From positions 1 through 51,249 of the forward strand of contig JADFRQ010000019.1 in NCBI GenBank assembly GCA_022561215.1: DNA of 51,249 nucleotides. Direction: 5' to 3'. Source of the stretch: Chloroflexota bacterium (lineage in GTDB: Bacteria; Chloroflexota; Anaerolineae; Anaerolineales; E44-bin32). The notes under the pieces were generated by a model. That model saw only the letters and a program-made list of their open reading frames with translations, was not told the DNA's origin and ran no database searches. How positions within the stretch are numbered: the stretch's first letter is position 1; every line of letters begins with the position of its first letter. This document shows, one piece after another, positions 18,832-28,545 of this stretch. Made by a program: the position numbers and the translations under genes.

Positions 18832-19266
18832 TTATCTTTCCTGGCGGATGTAACTCTCTAATTGATCGATCATAAATTCCTGATCAGCAATTACGGCCTT
18901 GACAACATCGCCAATCGATATGATGCCAATTAGCTTATTCTCTTCGAGAATGGGCAAATGGCCAATATGATGTGTCGTCATGACTTCCATACATTCTTCC
19001 ACGGATTGATCGATTCTCAAGTAAATCACAGCGGGTGTCATGATGTCATTTACAGGAGTTTCTTGTGAATTTTTTCCCTTGAGAATTACCTTGCGCGCAT
19101 AATCACGTTCTGAAAAAATTCCCCTGACCTCACCTTGCTCTATTACAAGCAGGGCTCCGATATCCTTTTCAGCCATCATTTTCAGTGCATCGTATACAGT
19201 ACTTTCAGGGTGAACGGACCATATATCAAATCCTTTTGATTCCAACAGGGTTCTTATCTGGATCAT
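18832..19266 (-). CDS. Two-CBS-domain protein
   Basis: 144 residues with a tandem CBS pair (Bateman module). CBS1: DIWSVHPESTVYDALKMMAE to GIFSERDYARKVI; CBS2: MTPAVIYLRIDQSVEECMEV to LIGIISIGDVVKAV. Such stand-alone pairs bind adenine nucleotides or SAM. The open frame extends to 19359, but ATG 19266 is chosen because GGAGGAGG lies just upstream and the CBS1 strand begins soon after. No effector domain is present. It faces the SDR gene convergently. Confidence 0.87.
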   Translation of the reverse strand: MIQIRTLLESKGFDIWSVHPESTVYDALKMMAEKDIGALLVIEQGEVRGIFSERDYARKVILKGKNSQETPVNDIMTPAVIYLRIDQSVEECMEVMTTHHIGHLPILEENKLIGIISIGDVVKAVIADQEFMIDQLESYIRQER

Positions 19267-19714
19267 CAGCCACCCTCCTCCATCGCGTTTCTGAGCACCC
19301 AACACGGATTGCAAACTGTTTGAAATGAGACGGGCGCAGTAGAGGAGAGATTGGATCATCCCAAACGGAGTTTGCCCAATAGGTCATTCTATTCAATATA
19401 GAAAGAAAATGCCAGATGACGAATACGCAATCAGCTTGCAGAGTTGAGGCGGGAATAAACCTGAGATATCAAAGTGGGAAGAACAGGATCCATCGGAGAG
19501 AAAAGAACTTACTCTCCCAGCTAAAGGAAATTATTTCAAATAAACTGTACTCAATAGGCTATCGGCAGCTTGCTGATCGTTTGCGGTGCAACGCTTTGCA
19601 TTTTGCAAACTGTGCAGAGCGCAGACAGTCGCCATAGCTCCCGAAAATGCCTGAGGAAGCTGGAGGTGCTGCATGCTTAAGAATCCGTTGGTTCCAAGCC
19701 GCTCACGCAGGGTA
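19267..19714. other. Intergenic region, nothing recognised
   Basis: About 450 bp between the CBS gene start and the end of the UbiA gene. Contains only short open frames; no hairpin with T-tract or RNA gene was seen. Confidence 0.5.
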
Positions 19715-20716
19715 TCAAAGAGAAAGAGGGAACACGATGTTCAGCAAAAGGCCCAGCAAGAATAAACCTCCCGCGAGCTTATTATGATAAAAGGACGCGG
19801 ATACATACCACAAGGGCCAGACAGGATAATCTTCTGGTGGTTCCTCAGGTTTCGGTTGGCGATAAATTTTAAGCACGCGCACCAGCCTTGGCAGCGCGAG
19901 AAAAACCAGGGCCACCCAAATCCCAAGAGTGCCCGTCAGAATTAAAGCCGTGATGACCGCATAGTAGCTGATCATTAATGCCATATTGAGCCAAAGTGAT
20001 GGTCCTTCACCCAATATCACTGGCAGTGTATGAATTCCTTTGGATTGATCGACGCCCACTTTATCAATGTGTTTTCCCATCAGCACGGTCATCACAATCA
20101 ATGCATAGGGAAGCGAAGCCAGCCAAATCCCTGCATCCGGCATTTGACCCGTCGTAATATAGTAGGTTCCGCCAATCATTAGCGGCCCCCAAACAAGAAA
20201 TACACCGGGCTCACCAAGCCCGCGATGTTTGAGCTTCAGGGGTGGGGCGACATAAAAGACACTGATAAAAAGCCCCAAGCCAGCAAAAACAAACACGGGC
20301 CAACCAACGACTAGTGCCAGGTAGATCATAATTACGGCATCGATGATGTTTGCAATAGCGATAGCTACCACCAACTGGCGTTTGGAGAGCAGACCGCTCA
20401 ACACCGGATGGGGGGCATACAGCGCCCGCGTATAATCTTCCGTGTCCACACCGCCCTGCATGTCAAAAAAGTCGTTGGTCATATTATTTGAGGCATGCGC
20501 GATAGCCAGCCCCAGCAAGGCTAGGATCAAATAAAACCATTGGGGATTATCAATACTGGCAATGGCCAATAGCCCGCCAATCATCCCAGAGGTGATTGTC
20601 ATGGTAAACACGGCCGCACGAGTGATGATCAGCCATTTGCTGACGACATCCATTTCCTTGTCTGGGGAGAGATTCGCCGTATTGATTACCTCTCGCCAAT
20701 TTGCTAGTACTGACAT
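19715..20716 (-). CDS. UbiA-family prenyltransferase (second copy)
   Basis: 333 residues, eight to nine hydrophobic segments. The first Asp motif is NNMTNDFFDMQGGVDTEDY; the second region reads MGKHIDKVGVDQSKGIHTLP, with Asp residues retained. It is clearly UbiA superfamily but differs from MenA at 2616, for example in a longer N-terminus and the DTEDYTRALY segment. The aromatic or other acceptor is unknown. Start ATG 20716 follows AAAGGAAAA. It is divergent from the histidine kinase, sharing a 120-180 bp upstream region. Together with DUF92 it could belong to a prenyl-lipid pathway, an inference only. Confidence 0.85.
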   Translation of the reverse strand: MSVLANWREVINTANLSPDKEMDVVSKWLIITRAAVFTMTITSGMIGGLLAIASIDNPQWFYLILALLGLAIAHASNNMTNDFFDMQGGVDTEDYTRALYAPHPVLSGLLSKRQLVVAIAIANIIDAVIMIYLALVVGWPVFVFAGLGLFISVFYVAPPLKLKHRGLGEPGVFLVWGPLMIGGTYYITTGQMPDAGIWLASLPYALIVMTVLMGKHIDKVGVDQSKGIHTLPVILGEGPSLWLNMALMISYYAVITALILTGTLGIWVALVFLALPRLVRVLKIYRQPKPEEPPEDYPVWPLWYVSASFYHNKLAGGLFLLGLLLNIVFPLSL

Positions 20717-20897
20717 TTATATTTTCCTTTGAATATCGTTTCTTTTTTCAAATCTATCCAACTAGCAGACTCATGTAAAGATTTTTTCAAGGATTACGTT
20801 TGATCGAATTTTTTATCTCGCCAGAGCGAATACTATTCAAGTGCCAAAAAACGAACCATGCTACACTTCCGCCTCGATATTCGTATGGATAGTGCAC

Positions 20898-23800
20898 ATG
20901 GCGCAGGTGAAGGATTCCACCATCGAAATACAGGCCAAGCCGATTTGGGCGGAGATAATGCGCGCGGCCGTTGCAGTTGCTAGCCAAGCCACACTCGATG
21001 AAGAAGATTTGCTCGAATCCGTTGGCATTGAGCTTCGCCGCTTAAATTTACATGGCGCAATAATGTTGTTAACCGATGACGGTTTTCTAGAAGTTCAAGG
21101 TACCCCGTCGGGATTAAAAAGCGCGTTGAGAAAATTATCAGGCCATGAAACGCGCGGTTATAAATTCGAGCGTGAAGAAGTCGACATTTACCGACAACTC
21201 CTCCTTTCATCCGCATCCGCATATGATCGAAATCGTGAAACCATCCTGCAACAAATAATCCCTGAAAACTTTCGACCGATTGCCTCGAAGATTTTTGCAC
21301 TCATGGGGGACCATCCCATGATCTATGCCCCCTTGCTCATTGAAGGACAGCCATTGGGCGTAATGGCCGTTTCGGCCGAATGGCTGACTCCTGATGACGT
21401 TCCCATGGTTGCATCACTTGCGGATCACATCGCAATTAGCCTCATCCAAATACGAACACGAGCCGAAATGCGCCAGACTTTGGAAAGAGAAAGATTAAGG
21501 ATCCAAATCTCCGAAGCTGCTGCAAACTTGACAGATCTTCCCGAGATATTGGATCGCATTCTCGCCTTGACGGCCGAAGCCACCGGCGCGAACGCGGGTG
21601 CGATTGCCTTACTTAGCGAGAGTGGCGAATCGCTGCGCTTTCACAATCTTTTTGGTCTGCCACAAGAATTAGCTCGAAAGCCGATCCAGCGCGATTCCGG
21701 GCTGACCTGGCAGTTAATCGAGAGCAGAAAGCCAATGCTGGTCGCCGATTACGCCAATGAACCATATGCACTTCGCCAATGGATCGAAGCAGGTGTACGC
21801 GCTGTACTCGGGGTTCCCTTAATTCGAAGCAACAAAGTAATCGGAGTGATCGATCTCTTCATCCGCAAAGAAAATGGGGCATTCACCGAGGAACACATGC
21901 GCAGGGCGGTTGCCGTTTCGCATGTCGCCGCGGGAATTATCCACAATGCTCAGCTCTATGAACAAGCGAAACGGCTGGCCGAGGAGGCTGATGCGCTACG
22001 AAAGGGGGCCATCGCGATTTCTTCTTCGTTAGATACGGAGACGGTCCTTTTTGAAATAGCGCAACAGGCAAAAGAACTTCTCAAAGCTGATGGCAGCCGA
22101 ATCCATCTCCTTGATCCTGAGGGAAAAGTCCTGAAATGTGTAGTTGCCCTGCAACCAAATGCGGAAGATGTTATCAACCTCGAAATCCATCCTGGCGAAG
22201 GTCTCACTGGTTACGTGCTCAAGAATGGCGAGCCGCTACTCGTCAATCATCCACTGGATCATCCACAATCCATCCAGAATCCCGGAACCCCCGCGGAGGA
22301 AGAAGAAGTGCTTGCCCTCGCACCATTAATACGAAGGCAGCGCACAATGGGAGTCATGACCGTGCGGCGTGATGGATATGAACGGAAATTTCACGAATCG
22401 GAGCTCCATTTATTAACCGCTTTTGCGAGCCAAGCTTCTGTAGTTATCGAAAACGCACACCTTTATGGCCAAATTGAAGAGCAAGTGCTGCAGCTCGAGG
22501 ATACTGTAGCGGCGCGTACGCATGAGTTATTTCTTTCCGAAGCACGTTACCGAACACTGGTTGAGACGTCATTAGCAGGCATTTATCAACTCGACGAAAA
22601 AGCACACATCGTCTATGTGAATCAGCAACTAGCGGAAATGGTAGAGCTCACCCCGGAAAAGTTAGAAGGCAGAAGTGTTGCCGATTTTCTCGCCCCCGAA
22701 GATCGATCTCAAGTTATCGAACGCGCATTGGCGCGTATACGCGGTGAGGGGCCACCCACAGAACTGCATGAAGTTGACCTTTTATCCTGGACCGGTCGCC
22801 GAATTCCCGTGATCCTGGCAGTCAGCCTGATTACCGATAAAGATGGGAAACCAGGAGGTGTTTCTGGCCTGGTCCTGGACATTTCCAGACGTAAAGTTTT
22901 GGAAGCAGCACTGCGCACCGAGCGTGATCGACTGAGCGCCATACTCAACAACGTCGGCGATGCTGTACTGGTTACCAGCTCCAAAGGTGTGATCGAGTAC
23001 GTTAACCCTGCCTGGGAGAAGCTGAATGGCTATTCGTCAGAGGAGACACTTGGCAATACTCCGAATCTGATTAACAGTGGTATGCAGGACCAGGATTTCT
23101 ATACGGAAATGTGGTCGACGATTCTCTCCAACCAAGAATGGAGTGGCGAGGTTGTCAATAAGAGAAAAGATGGCTCAACCTATGAAGCTGCTCTCACGGT
23201 TACGCCGGTTCAAGATGAGGAGGGGAATATCGTCAATTTTGTCGGCGTGCAGCATGATATCAGCATTCTCAAAGAGCTCGATCGTCTGAAGTCACAATTC
23301 GTGTCTGATGTTTCCCATGAACTACGTACTCCTTTAACAAATATTCGCCTTTATCTCGATCTTCTTCGTCATACGGAATACGATCAACGTGCGGGCCGTT
23401 ACATAGAAACGCTTTCAAGGGAGAGTGAACGTTTGTCGAGTTTGATTGAAGATCTGTTGAGTCTCTCGCGATTGGAGGTCGATGCGATACCGATCAACTC
23501 GGAGCCAGTAGACCTCAATCAATTGCTTAGCGCGCTGGGTGAAGATCGCAGCAAACTGGCAAGCCAGTACGGATTGGAACTGAGAATCGAATGCGAAGCC
23601 AATGTGCCCCCTGCCCTAGGGGACTGGAAACTTCTATCGCAGGTTTTTTCAAACCTGCTCACGAATGCCTTAAACTACACTCCGAAAGGCGGCAGCGTGA
23701 TTATCCGTACGCGCAAGGAAACAACAGAAAAAGGGGTATGGGCGATCACCGAATTTATCGATTCGGGGTACGGCATTTCTCCCTCCGAGCAGCCGCTCAT

Positions 23801-23981
23801 CTTCGAACGTTTTTTCCGAGGACAAGCAGCCAAACCTGCTAATGGAGCCGGTACAGGATTAGGATTGGCGATTTGCAAGGAAATCTCAGAACTGCATGGA
23901 GGGAAAATCACCGTTGAAAGTGCTGGAATCCCGGGCCAGGGCTCAACGTTTACCGTCTGGCTGCCGACCGACCCTACATAA
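20898..23981 (+). CDS. Soluble GAF/PAS sensor histidine kinase
   Basis: About 1027 residues from ATG 20898; an upstream GTG 20841 in frame would add 19. Order: degenerate GAF (about 30-190), GAF (about 205-355), GAF (about 380-530), short coiled linker, PAS (about 545-665), PAS (about 675-795), HisKA with phospho-acceptor His807 in SDVSHELRTPLTN, and HATPase_c with N box NLLTNALNY, G1 DSGYGI and G2 GTGLGLAICKE. No membrane segment, so sensing is cytoplasmic. It is a hybrid-free kinase whose response regulator is not adjacent. Ligands of the GAF and PAS domains cannot be told from sequence. Confidence 0.92.
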   Translation: MAQVKDSTIEIQAKPIWAEIMRAAVAVASQATLDEEDLLESVGIELRRLNLHGAIMLLTDDGFLEVQGTPSGLKSALRKLSGHETRGYKFEREEVDIYRQLLLSSASAYDRNRETILQQIIPENFRPIASKIFALMGDHPMIYAPLLIEGQPLGVMAVSAEWLTPDDVPMVASLADHIAISLIQIRTRAEMRQTLERERLRIQISEAAANLTDLPEILDRILALTAEATGANAGAIALLSESGESLRFHNLFGLPQELARKPIQRDSGLTWQLIESRKPMLVADYANEPYALRQWIEAGVRAVLGVPLIRSNKVIGVIDLFIRKENGAFTEEHMRRAVAVSHVAAGIIHNAQLYEQAKRLAEEADALRKGAIAISSSLDTETVLFEIAQQAKELLKADGSRIHLLDPEGKVLKCVVALQPNAEDVINLEIHPGEGLTGYVLKNGEPLLVNHPLDHPQSIQNPGTPAEEEEVLALAPLIRRQRTMGVMTVRRDGYERKFHESELHLLTAFASQASVVIENAHLYGQIEEQVLQLEDTVAARTHELFLSEARYRTLVETSLAGIYQLDEKAHIVYVNQQLAEMVELTPEKLEGRSVADFLAPEDRSQVIERALARIRGEGPPTELHEVDLLSWTGRRIPVILAVSLITDKDGKPGGVSGLVLDISRRKVLEAALRTERDRLSAILNNVGDAVLVTSSKGVIEYVNPAWEKLNGYSSEETLGNTPNLINSGMQDQDFYTEMWSTILSNQEWSGEVVNKRKDGSTYEAALTVTPVQDEEGNIVNFVGVQHDISILKELDRLKSQFVSDVSHELRTPLTNIRLYLDLLRHTEYDQRAGRYIETLSRESERLSSLIEDLLSLSRLEVDAIPINSEPVDLNQLLSALGEDRSKLASQYGLELRIECEANVPPALGDWKLLSQVFSNLLTNALNYTPKGGSVIIRTRKETTEKGVWAITEFIDSGYGISPSEQPLIFERFFRGQAAKPANGAGTGLGLAICKEISELHGGKITVESAGIPGQGSTFTVWLPTDPT

Positions 23982-24513
23982 TCGCTTCCCATTATTCACG
24001 GCGCTCAGTCCATACTTGTCATTTCGAGAGACATGATATTCTGCAATCTGCTGCTGATCCCACCACCTTGAGGAGTTCTCCGAAATCCTTGTGCACGCGA
24101 GGCTGAACTTTTCTTCGTCCAGCCAACACATCTTCCCCATCTCTCCTCTTTTGTTCCTGTTCGAGATCGTCCTTCCCGCACGCCATTTTTTTCGCTGGTT
24201 CAATTTCCCCCTTCCCCGTCTCCTCAGCGTTCGCTTCACCAACCTACAGCTTTCTCCCCGCAATTTGCCCTTCCGAATAAGCTCTTATGAATCTCGGCTA
24301 CGATTTTGCCAGGTTACGTTACCCACGGCCCCGTCCCGGCCGAGTATTCCACACCGTTCGGACGCGAAAGTCACTCCCACGCAGTTGAAGTGCCAATCAA
24401 AAGATGCCAGCGGCCGTAATTTTCCATAACGCTATGCCTATCCGCAAAATGCAGAATACAGAGTCTCCAAATCCTGCTACGTTGACAATTAAATTATGGG
24501 AAAAGCTCGTTTT
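23982..24513. other. Intergenic region, nothing recognised
   Basis: About 530 bp, pyrimidine-rich on the plus strand. Open frames on both strands are short and biased (Arg/Lys-rich or Ser/Pro-rich) and lack start signals. No terminator-like hairpin was identified after the kinase gene. Confidence 0.45.
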
Positions 24514-24978
24514 TTATCCGGGGCGATCGATTTTCGGTCTTCTTTTGCCAAGCAGGCTTATGCAAAGAAAAAGTTCTCCGCGATGATGGATCTGCTGTTC
24601 AAAGACATGCCAAAGAATCCAGCTCATCTTAGGCACCCCGTCCCCGGGAACTTGTACCACTCGGTTTAGCTCTTCAACAGGGATGGTTCCAAGGTAGCGC
24701 ATTGTATCCGCAAAGGATAATTCGAGTTCACTTCGAATTGCATCTACCGTAGTAAGTCTTTCGCGGTCATCTCCAGGCCATTCCGTCAACGAACGACGAA
24801 TAACATAATGAATCCAGCCTCTTTCGAGATTGATAATATGACGCAATATATCGCCAAGCGTGCGCGGATAGGTTGGTGTGGGCTGAAAGGTTAGATCACC
24901 ATCATCAAGCACAGCCACGGCATTTAAGAGGTCGCGATGGACCGTATTCCAATGATCGAAATATTGAGCGGCATTCAT
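24514..24978 (-). CDS. DinB-like four-helix metalloprotein
   Basis: 154 residues of the DinB/YfiT-like superfamily. Putative metal-ligand His residues lie in LGDILRHIINLERGWIHYV and in the C-terminal WHVFEQQIHHRGEL. Such proteins bind divalent metals and some act as thiol transferases or stress proteins; the role here is unknown. ATG 24978 overlaps the stop of the upstream LOG gene as ATGA, indicating coupling, and is preferred over the in-frame ATG at 25005. Confidence 0.87.
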   Translation of the reverse strand: MNAAQYFDHWNTVHRDLLNAVAVLDDGDLTFQPTPTYPRTLGDILRHIINLERGWIHYVIRRSLTEWPGDDRERLTTVDAIRSELELSFADTMRYLGTIPVEELNRVVQVPGDGVPKMSWILWHVFEQQIHHRGELFLCISLLGKRRPKIDRPG

Positions 24979-25613
24979 TTTATGGCTTCCTCGCGCTTTT
25001 TCCATTCTTGCAATCGAGGTGGAGGATGAAATTCTCGCATTCGATCGAGCAAAGCATTGGGATCGGAATGACGCATGAATAAATCACGAAGCTCAACATA
25101 GATAAACCCTTCGTCGCGCGCCTGGTTTATAAGCGCCATACAAGGATCGAAATAGCCATCGACATCCAGCAGTCCGATGGGCCGTGAATGCAAACCGATT
25201 TGTGCCCAGGTCAGGATTTCAAACAGCTCCTCAAAAGTCCCAAACCCGCCCGGCAACGCGATAAAAGCGTCCGACAATTCGGCCATCATCGCTTTGCGAG
25301 TGTGCATATCCCTGACAACATGCAGCTCGCTCAATCCGCGCTGCGCCCGGCCTTCCGTATTAAAAATCTCGGGAATTACGCCAATTACCTGCGCACCGGA
25401 TTGGAGAGCCGCCTCGGAGATCCTACCCATGAGACCCGTTGCACCACCACCGTATACAAGCGAATAACCGCGATCACCCAGCGCCTGTCCCAGTTGGGTT
25501 GCGGCCTGCAAATAGCGCGCGCCGACTCGATCACTTGAGCCACAAAACACACAAATGGCCGTGTTTCGATTCAATGTTCCTTCCTCACAATCCCGAGGGC
25601 CGAGAGTTCTCAT
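24975..25613 (-). CDS. LOG-family nucleotide phosphoribohydrolase
   Basis: 212 residues of the TIGR00730/LOG family. Motifs: ICVFCGSSDRVG, LVYGGGATGLMG and the signature PGGFGTFEELFEILTWAQ (PGGxGTxxE). These enzymes cleave cytokinin riboside monophosphates or other nucleoside 5'-monophosphates to release the base. The longest frame starts ATG 25613, but TTG 25574 with GGAAGG just upstream would put the first strand at the normal N-terminus. It forms a two-gene unit with the DinB gene. Confidence 0.9.
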   Translation of the reverse strand: MRTLGPRDCEEGTLNRNTAICVFCGSSDRVGARYLQAATQLGQALGDRGYSLVYGGGATGLMGRISEAALQSGAQVIGVIPEIFNTEGRAQRGLSELHVVRDMHTRKAMMAELSDAFIALPGGFGTFEELFEILTWAQIGLHSRPIGLLDVDGYFDPCMALINQARDEGFIYVELRDLFMRHSDPNALLDRMREFHPPPRLQEWKKREEAIK

Positions 25614-26105
25614 CTAGGAAAACAATCGAATAAATTGTGCGAGCTTTTTTTACACTTGGCTGGTCGATTCTTTTCGCTCGCAGCTCATTTCTTGATCGGA
25701 TATTACGGCGCTGATTAAGTTAACCCTCGCACGCAGGGGAACAATCCCGTATATGATACGAATAATCGTTGTTGAAATTGAGTATCGGATTTTACCATGT
25801 CGGGCTTGGACCCTCTTCTCCTCCCTGAATTACTCTTGATGAAATCCTGGATGATTCTCCCATGGTTTGGATAATGTTCGAGGGGGGACGATATTTTGGA
25901 GAGAGATTTTCATTCAGGGCATCATCCTAACCCAAGCGGGAGAACCAATCCAATCCACAAAGTAAGAATCAGAACAGCCAACGCTTCAAAGAGGACCTGG
26001 ATTTCATCCGTGGACGAACTTGCATTGCGATTGTTTTGTGATTCTCCCTACGGCCTTGCAATACTTTAATATGTTATAAGCGAATGATCTATCAAGGAGC
26101 ACTTA
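25614..26105. other. Divergent intergenic region
   Basis: About 490 bp between the LOG and DsbA-like genes, which diverge. A minus-strand frame without a start codon (ending 25922) would encode one hydrophobic helix (ALAVLILTLWIGLVLPLGLG); it may be a remnant of a small membrane protein. AAGGAG at 26094-26099 serves the DsbA-like gene. Confidence 0.45.
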
Positions 26106-26768
26106 ATGGGAAAATCGAAGCGAGCCTCCAGGCTCAAAGCACGAAAATCCGCCGATAGGCGAAAGAAGGGAATCCAAATCAGTGTTATTGCGTTCGTCAT
26201 CCTTATCGCCGGTGCCGCCTGGATCTCATCTCGACCTCCCGATGTTCCTCCGCTGCCCGAGGAGCGCCTCGCAGTCATTCAGTCGCGCGGTCCCGAGAAT
26301 GCCCGAGTGACCATTACTGAGTTTGGTGACTACAATTGCCCCTCATGCAAGATTTATCATGAGTTAGGAATTATTCAGCAGGTGCTGGATGATTTTCCTG
26401 ATGATGTGCGTTTTGTCTTCCGACACTTTCCGATTATTACACCTGTCTCGCCCGAGTTGGCCGAAGCTGCCGAATGTGCATCTGATCAGGGAGCCTTTTG
26501 GGAATTGAGTGACCTCCTCTTCTCCCTCGGACCGAGTCGCCTGTCCGACGTTGCGAACTACGCCGACCAATTAGGGCTTGATCAAACGACATTCGAGACT
26601 TGTGTCGATAGTCGTCAATATTCCGACCTCGTAAATGAGCAATTGAGGGAAGCCTATGGCTTTGGATTTCGAGGTACTCCCTCGTTTATGATCAATGAAA
26701 CTGTCTTAGCAGGTCCGCCAGGCTACGAGCAGCTTGTTTCCATAGTTGAGGACATCCTCGCCAACTAA
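26106..26768 (+). CDS. Membrane-anchored DsbA-like thiol oxidoreductase
   Basis: 220 residues: a basic N-terminus (about 1-22), one membrane anchor (IQISVIAFVILIAGAAWI, about 23-40) and an extracytoplasmic thioredoxin fold with a DsbA helical insert. The active site is Cys78-Pro-Ser-Cys81 in DYNCPSCKIYH; the cis-Pro loop is GFRGTPSFMIN. It probably makes or isomerises disulfides in exported proteins, many of which in this window carry paired cysteines. Strong AAGGAG before ATG 26106. The DUF1684 gene follows 14 bp later. BdbD/Thioredoxin_4-type is the closest family description. Confidence 0.9.
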   Translation: MGKSKRASRLKARKSADRRKKGIQISVIAFVILIAGAAWISSRPPDVPPLPEERLAVIQSRGPENARVTITEFGDYNCPSCKIYHELGIIQQVLDDFPDDVRFVFRHFPIITPVSPELAEAAECASDQGAFWELSDLLFSLGPSRLSDVANYADQLGLDQTTFETCVDSRQYSDLVNEQLREAYGFGFRGTPSFMINETVLAGPPGYEQLVSIVEDILAN

Positions 26769-26782
26769 GCCAAGGAAAATTT

Positions 26783-27292
26783 ATGAGCGAACTCACAGAA
26801 TTTCGGAAAATGAAAGATGAATTTTTCCAAACCGATCATCATAGTCCACTTACTGCCGACCAAAAACGCACATTTACTGGGCTGAAGTATTTTCCTGAAA
26901 ACGAGGATCTTGACCTGCTTGTCGAGGTAGAGCGTTTTGCAACAGAAGAGCAAGTCCAAATCCAAACCACAACCGGGGATATTCAAACGTACACGCGCTT
27001 CGGCAAATTCACTTTCGAAGTAGACGGTGGCAGTGCAGAACTTACAATTTATACCAACGAACATGGTTATTTCCTGCCCTTTGCCGATTCATTGGCCGGT
27101 ACAGAGACTTATGGCGCGGGCCGCTACCTTGAACCAGAACGTGCCGCCGATGGTCGCTTTACTGTTAACTTTAACATCGCCTATAATCCTTACTGCGTAT
27201 ACAACGAGAACTATTCGTGCCCGATTACGCCTGCCGAAAATCGGATCAAGATCCCCGTAAGAGCAGGCGAGAAGCTCTTTGAAGATAAATAA
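26783..27292 (+). CDS. DUF1684 protein
   Basis: 169 residues, soluble, without a signal peptide. Family features are the N-terminal FRKMKDEFFQTDHHSPLT, the strand-rich centre, and the C-terminal YNPYCVYNENYSCPITPAEN and RIKIPVRAGEKLF. Function is unknown for the family. It is 14 bp after the DsbA-like gene and probably cotranscribed. AGGAAA precedes ATG 26783. Confidence 0.88.
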   Translation: MSELTEFRKMKDEFFQTDHHSPLTADQKRTFTGLKYFPENEDLDLLVEVERFATEEQVQIQTTTGDIQTYTRFGKFTFEVDGGSAELTIYTNEHGYFLPFADSLAGTETYGAGRYLEPERAADGRFTVNFNIAYNPYCVYNENYSCPITPAENRIKIPVRAGEKLFEDK

Positions 27293-27652
27293 TCATCCAT
27301 CTCCCTCCTGCTAACTTGCAATTTAATTCCCCTGAGACCCTGGCGAATAAACACTTGCCATAAACCTAAGGCAGTTAGGGCGCCCATTATTGTGCGGCGT
27401 CAATCTACTCGTCGAACTGCTTCGGCGTGTATCCTAGAAACACCAATAAGATGCCTGGAAACCTTTTCGGTTGTTCAGCTTAATCCCAGCTTGCCATCCC
27501 TGGCAGGCTTATTTGCTAGTCGGCTGCAACTAATGGGGCTATTCGGCTACAATATCCAAAGTTTGCAGTGAAGAGCCGCGAGCAATCTCGGGCCGCGGCG
27601 TATGCTGATTTTTCCCATAAACCGATCACTGGATCGTATGAGGTTCGAATGA
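27293..27652. other. Intergenic region, nothing recognised
   Basis: About 360 bp. GC-rich inverted segments near 27570-27600 may fold, but no T-tract follows. No gene seen. Confidence 0.45.
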
Positions 27653-28078
27653 TTGTATTTGCATTCTGTCAACATCCCATCATCGGGAGGACATGCCATA
27701 AAGCTAATTAGCCGGTGGGTTATTACCTCCATCGCCCTGGTCATCGCTACTCGGCTTTTGCCTGGAATCCATGTGCAAGATTCCAATGCCTGGGTTGCGG
27801 TTGGTGTCATGGCCATGATCCTTGGACTGGTAAACGCCTTTATCCGCCCACTGCTTACCTTCCTTTCTTGCGGGGTAATTCTCTTAACAATGGGCCTTTT
27901 TATGCTTGTCATTAATGCGGTGACGTTGTGGCTTGCATCTCAAATTGCTGTTGAGCTATTCAATATTGGTTTTGTTGTTGATGGCTTTGGATCAGCGTTG
28001 TTGGGGTCGATCATTGTCACCATCGTCTCCTTTCTGCTTTCGCTCTTCATAAGGGACGATTCGAAAAAATGGCGCTGA
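27653..28078 (+). CDS. Phage-holin-superfamily IV-like four-helix membrane protein
   Basis: Four hydrophobic segments and a short charged tail (SLFIRDDSKKWR). The pattern RWVITSIALVIATRLLPGIH, VMAMILGLVNAFIRPLLTFL matches the DUF/holin-IV family common in bacterial chromosomes; these are not necessarily phage genes. The longest frame starts TTG 27653 without a ribosome-binding site. A good GGGAGGA stands seven bases before an ATA codon at 27698, exactly where homologues start with Met-Lys-Leu. The true start is therefore uncertain. Function unknown. Confidence 0.75.
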   Translation: MYLHSVNIPSSGGHAIKLISRWVITSIALVIATRLLPGIHVQDSNAWVAVGVMAMILGLVNAFIRPLLTFLSCGVILLTMGLFMLVINAVTLWLASQIAVELFNIGFVVDGFGSALLGSIIVTIVSFLLSLFIRDDSKKWR

Positions 28079-28508
28079 AATCCCTCGAATGCTCTTCCAA
28101 TGGAGATCCTGGCGCCTGCCTGCTACCTCGCTAAGGGAAAAATAGCACAGACTACAATTCCAAAGTTAAAGCTGATGCTGTTGGGGCTATCCCAAAAGGC
28201 CATACTTATTCCATTGAGCTATCAGAGTGGGAATTTTCAACGGCAACTTGTATTTAATCTTCCCAGGTGTAAGGGCGCAGCCCCCGGGCCTGTGGGCGGG
28301 AAACCTCGCCCCTACAACGGGTTGCGTGGCTTCGGTGATGTCAAAAGACATCTATATAGACCTTCTGGACAGCCCCTTAGGGGTGAGGGAACGGTGGCGT
28401 TTCCACATATTAAACGAAATCCTCCCGTAGGTCTGCGAAGATAACATTGCCTTCGCGCTACGAGAGGGTTTCATTGCCCAAAACCGGATTCTAGAGGGTA
28501 AGAGCCAT
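28079..28508. repeat. Intergenic region with GC-rich repeat-like sequence
   Basis: Roughly 430 bp. The stretch near 28265-28325 (GGGCGGGAAACCTCGCCCC and its surroundings) is the kind of short palindromic GC element that recurs between genes in many environmental bacteria. A related-looking GGACAGCCCCTTAGGGG stretch follows at about 28368. No coding gene is supported. Confidence 0.35.
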
Positions 28509-28536
28509 AGACCCCCGCAGCATGCTGCGGGGGTCT
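28509..28536 (-). terminator. Perfect 28-nt palindrome after PKD gene
   Basis: A 14-bp perfect inverted repeat without spacer, nine bases beyond the stop of the minus-strand PKD gene. In RNA it would form a very stable GC stem. No long T-tract follows, so it may be a terminator or an RNA-stabilising element. Confidence 0.6.
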
Positions 28537-28545
28537 TCGCTGATA

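Noticed and set aside
24091-24429. 112-residue plus-strand frame after the histidine kinase
   Set aside because: Pyrimidine-rich composition gives Ser/Pro/Phe/Leu bias; no start signal or known motif.
25922-26045. Minus-strand frame with one hydrophobic helix
   Set aside because: No ATG, GTG or properly placed TTG start and no ribosome-binding site; kept only as a possible remnant.
27653-28078. Prophage origin for the holin-like gene
   Set aside because: The four-helix holin-IV family is widespread in chromosomes, and no other phage gene is nearby.
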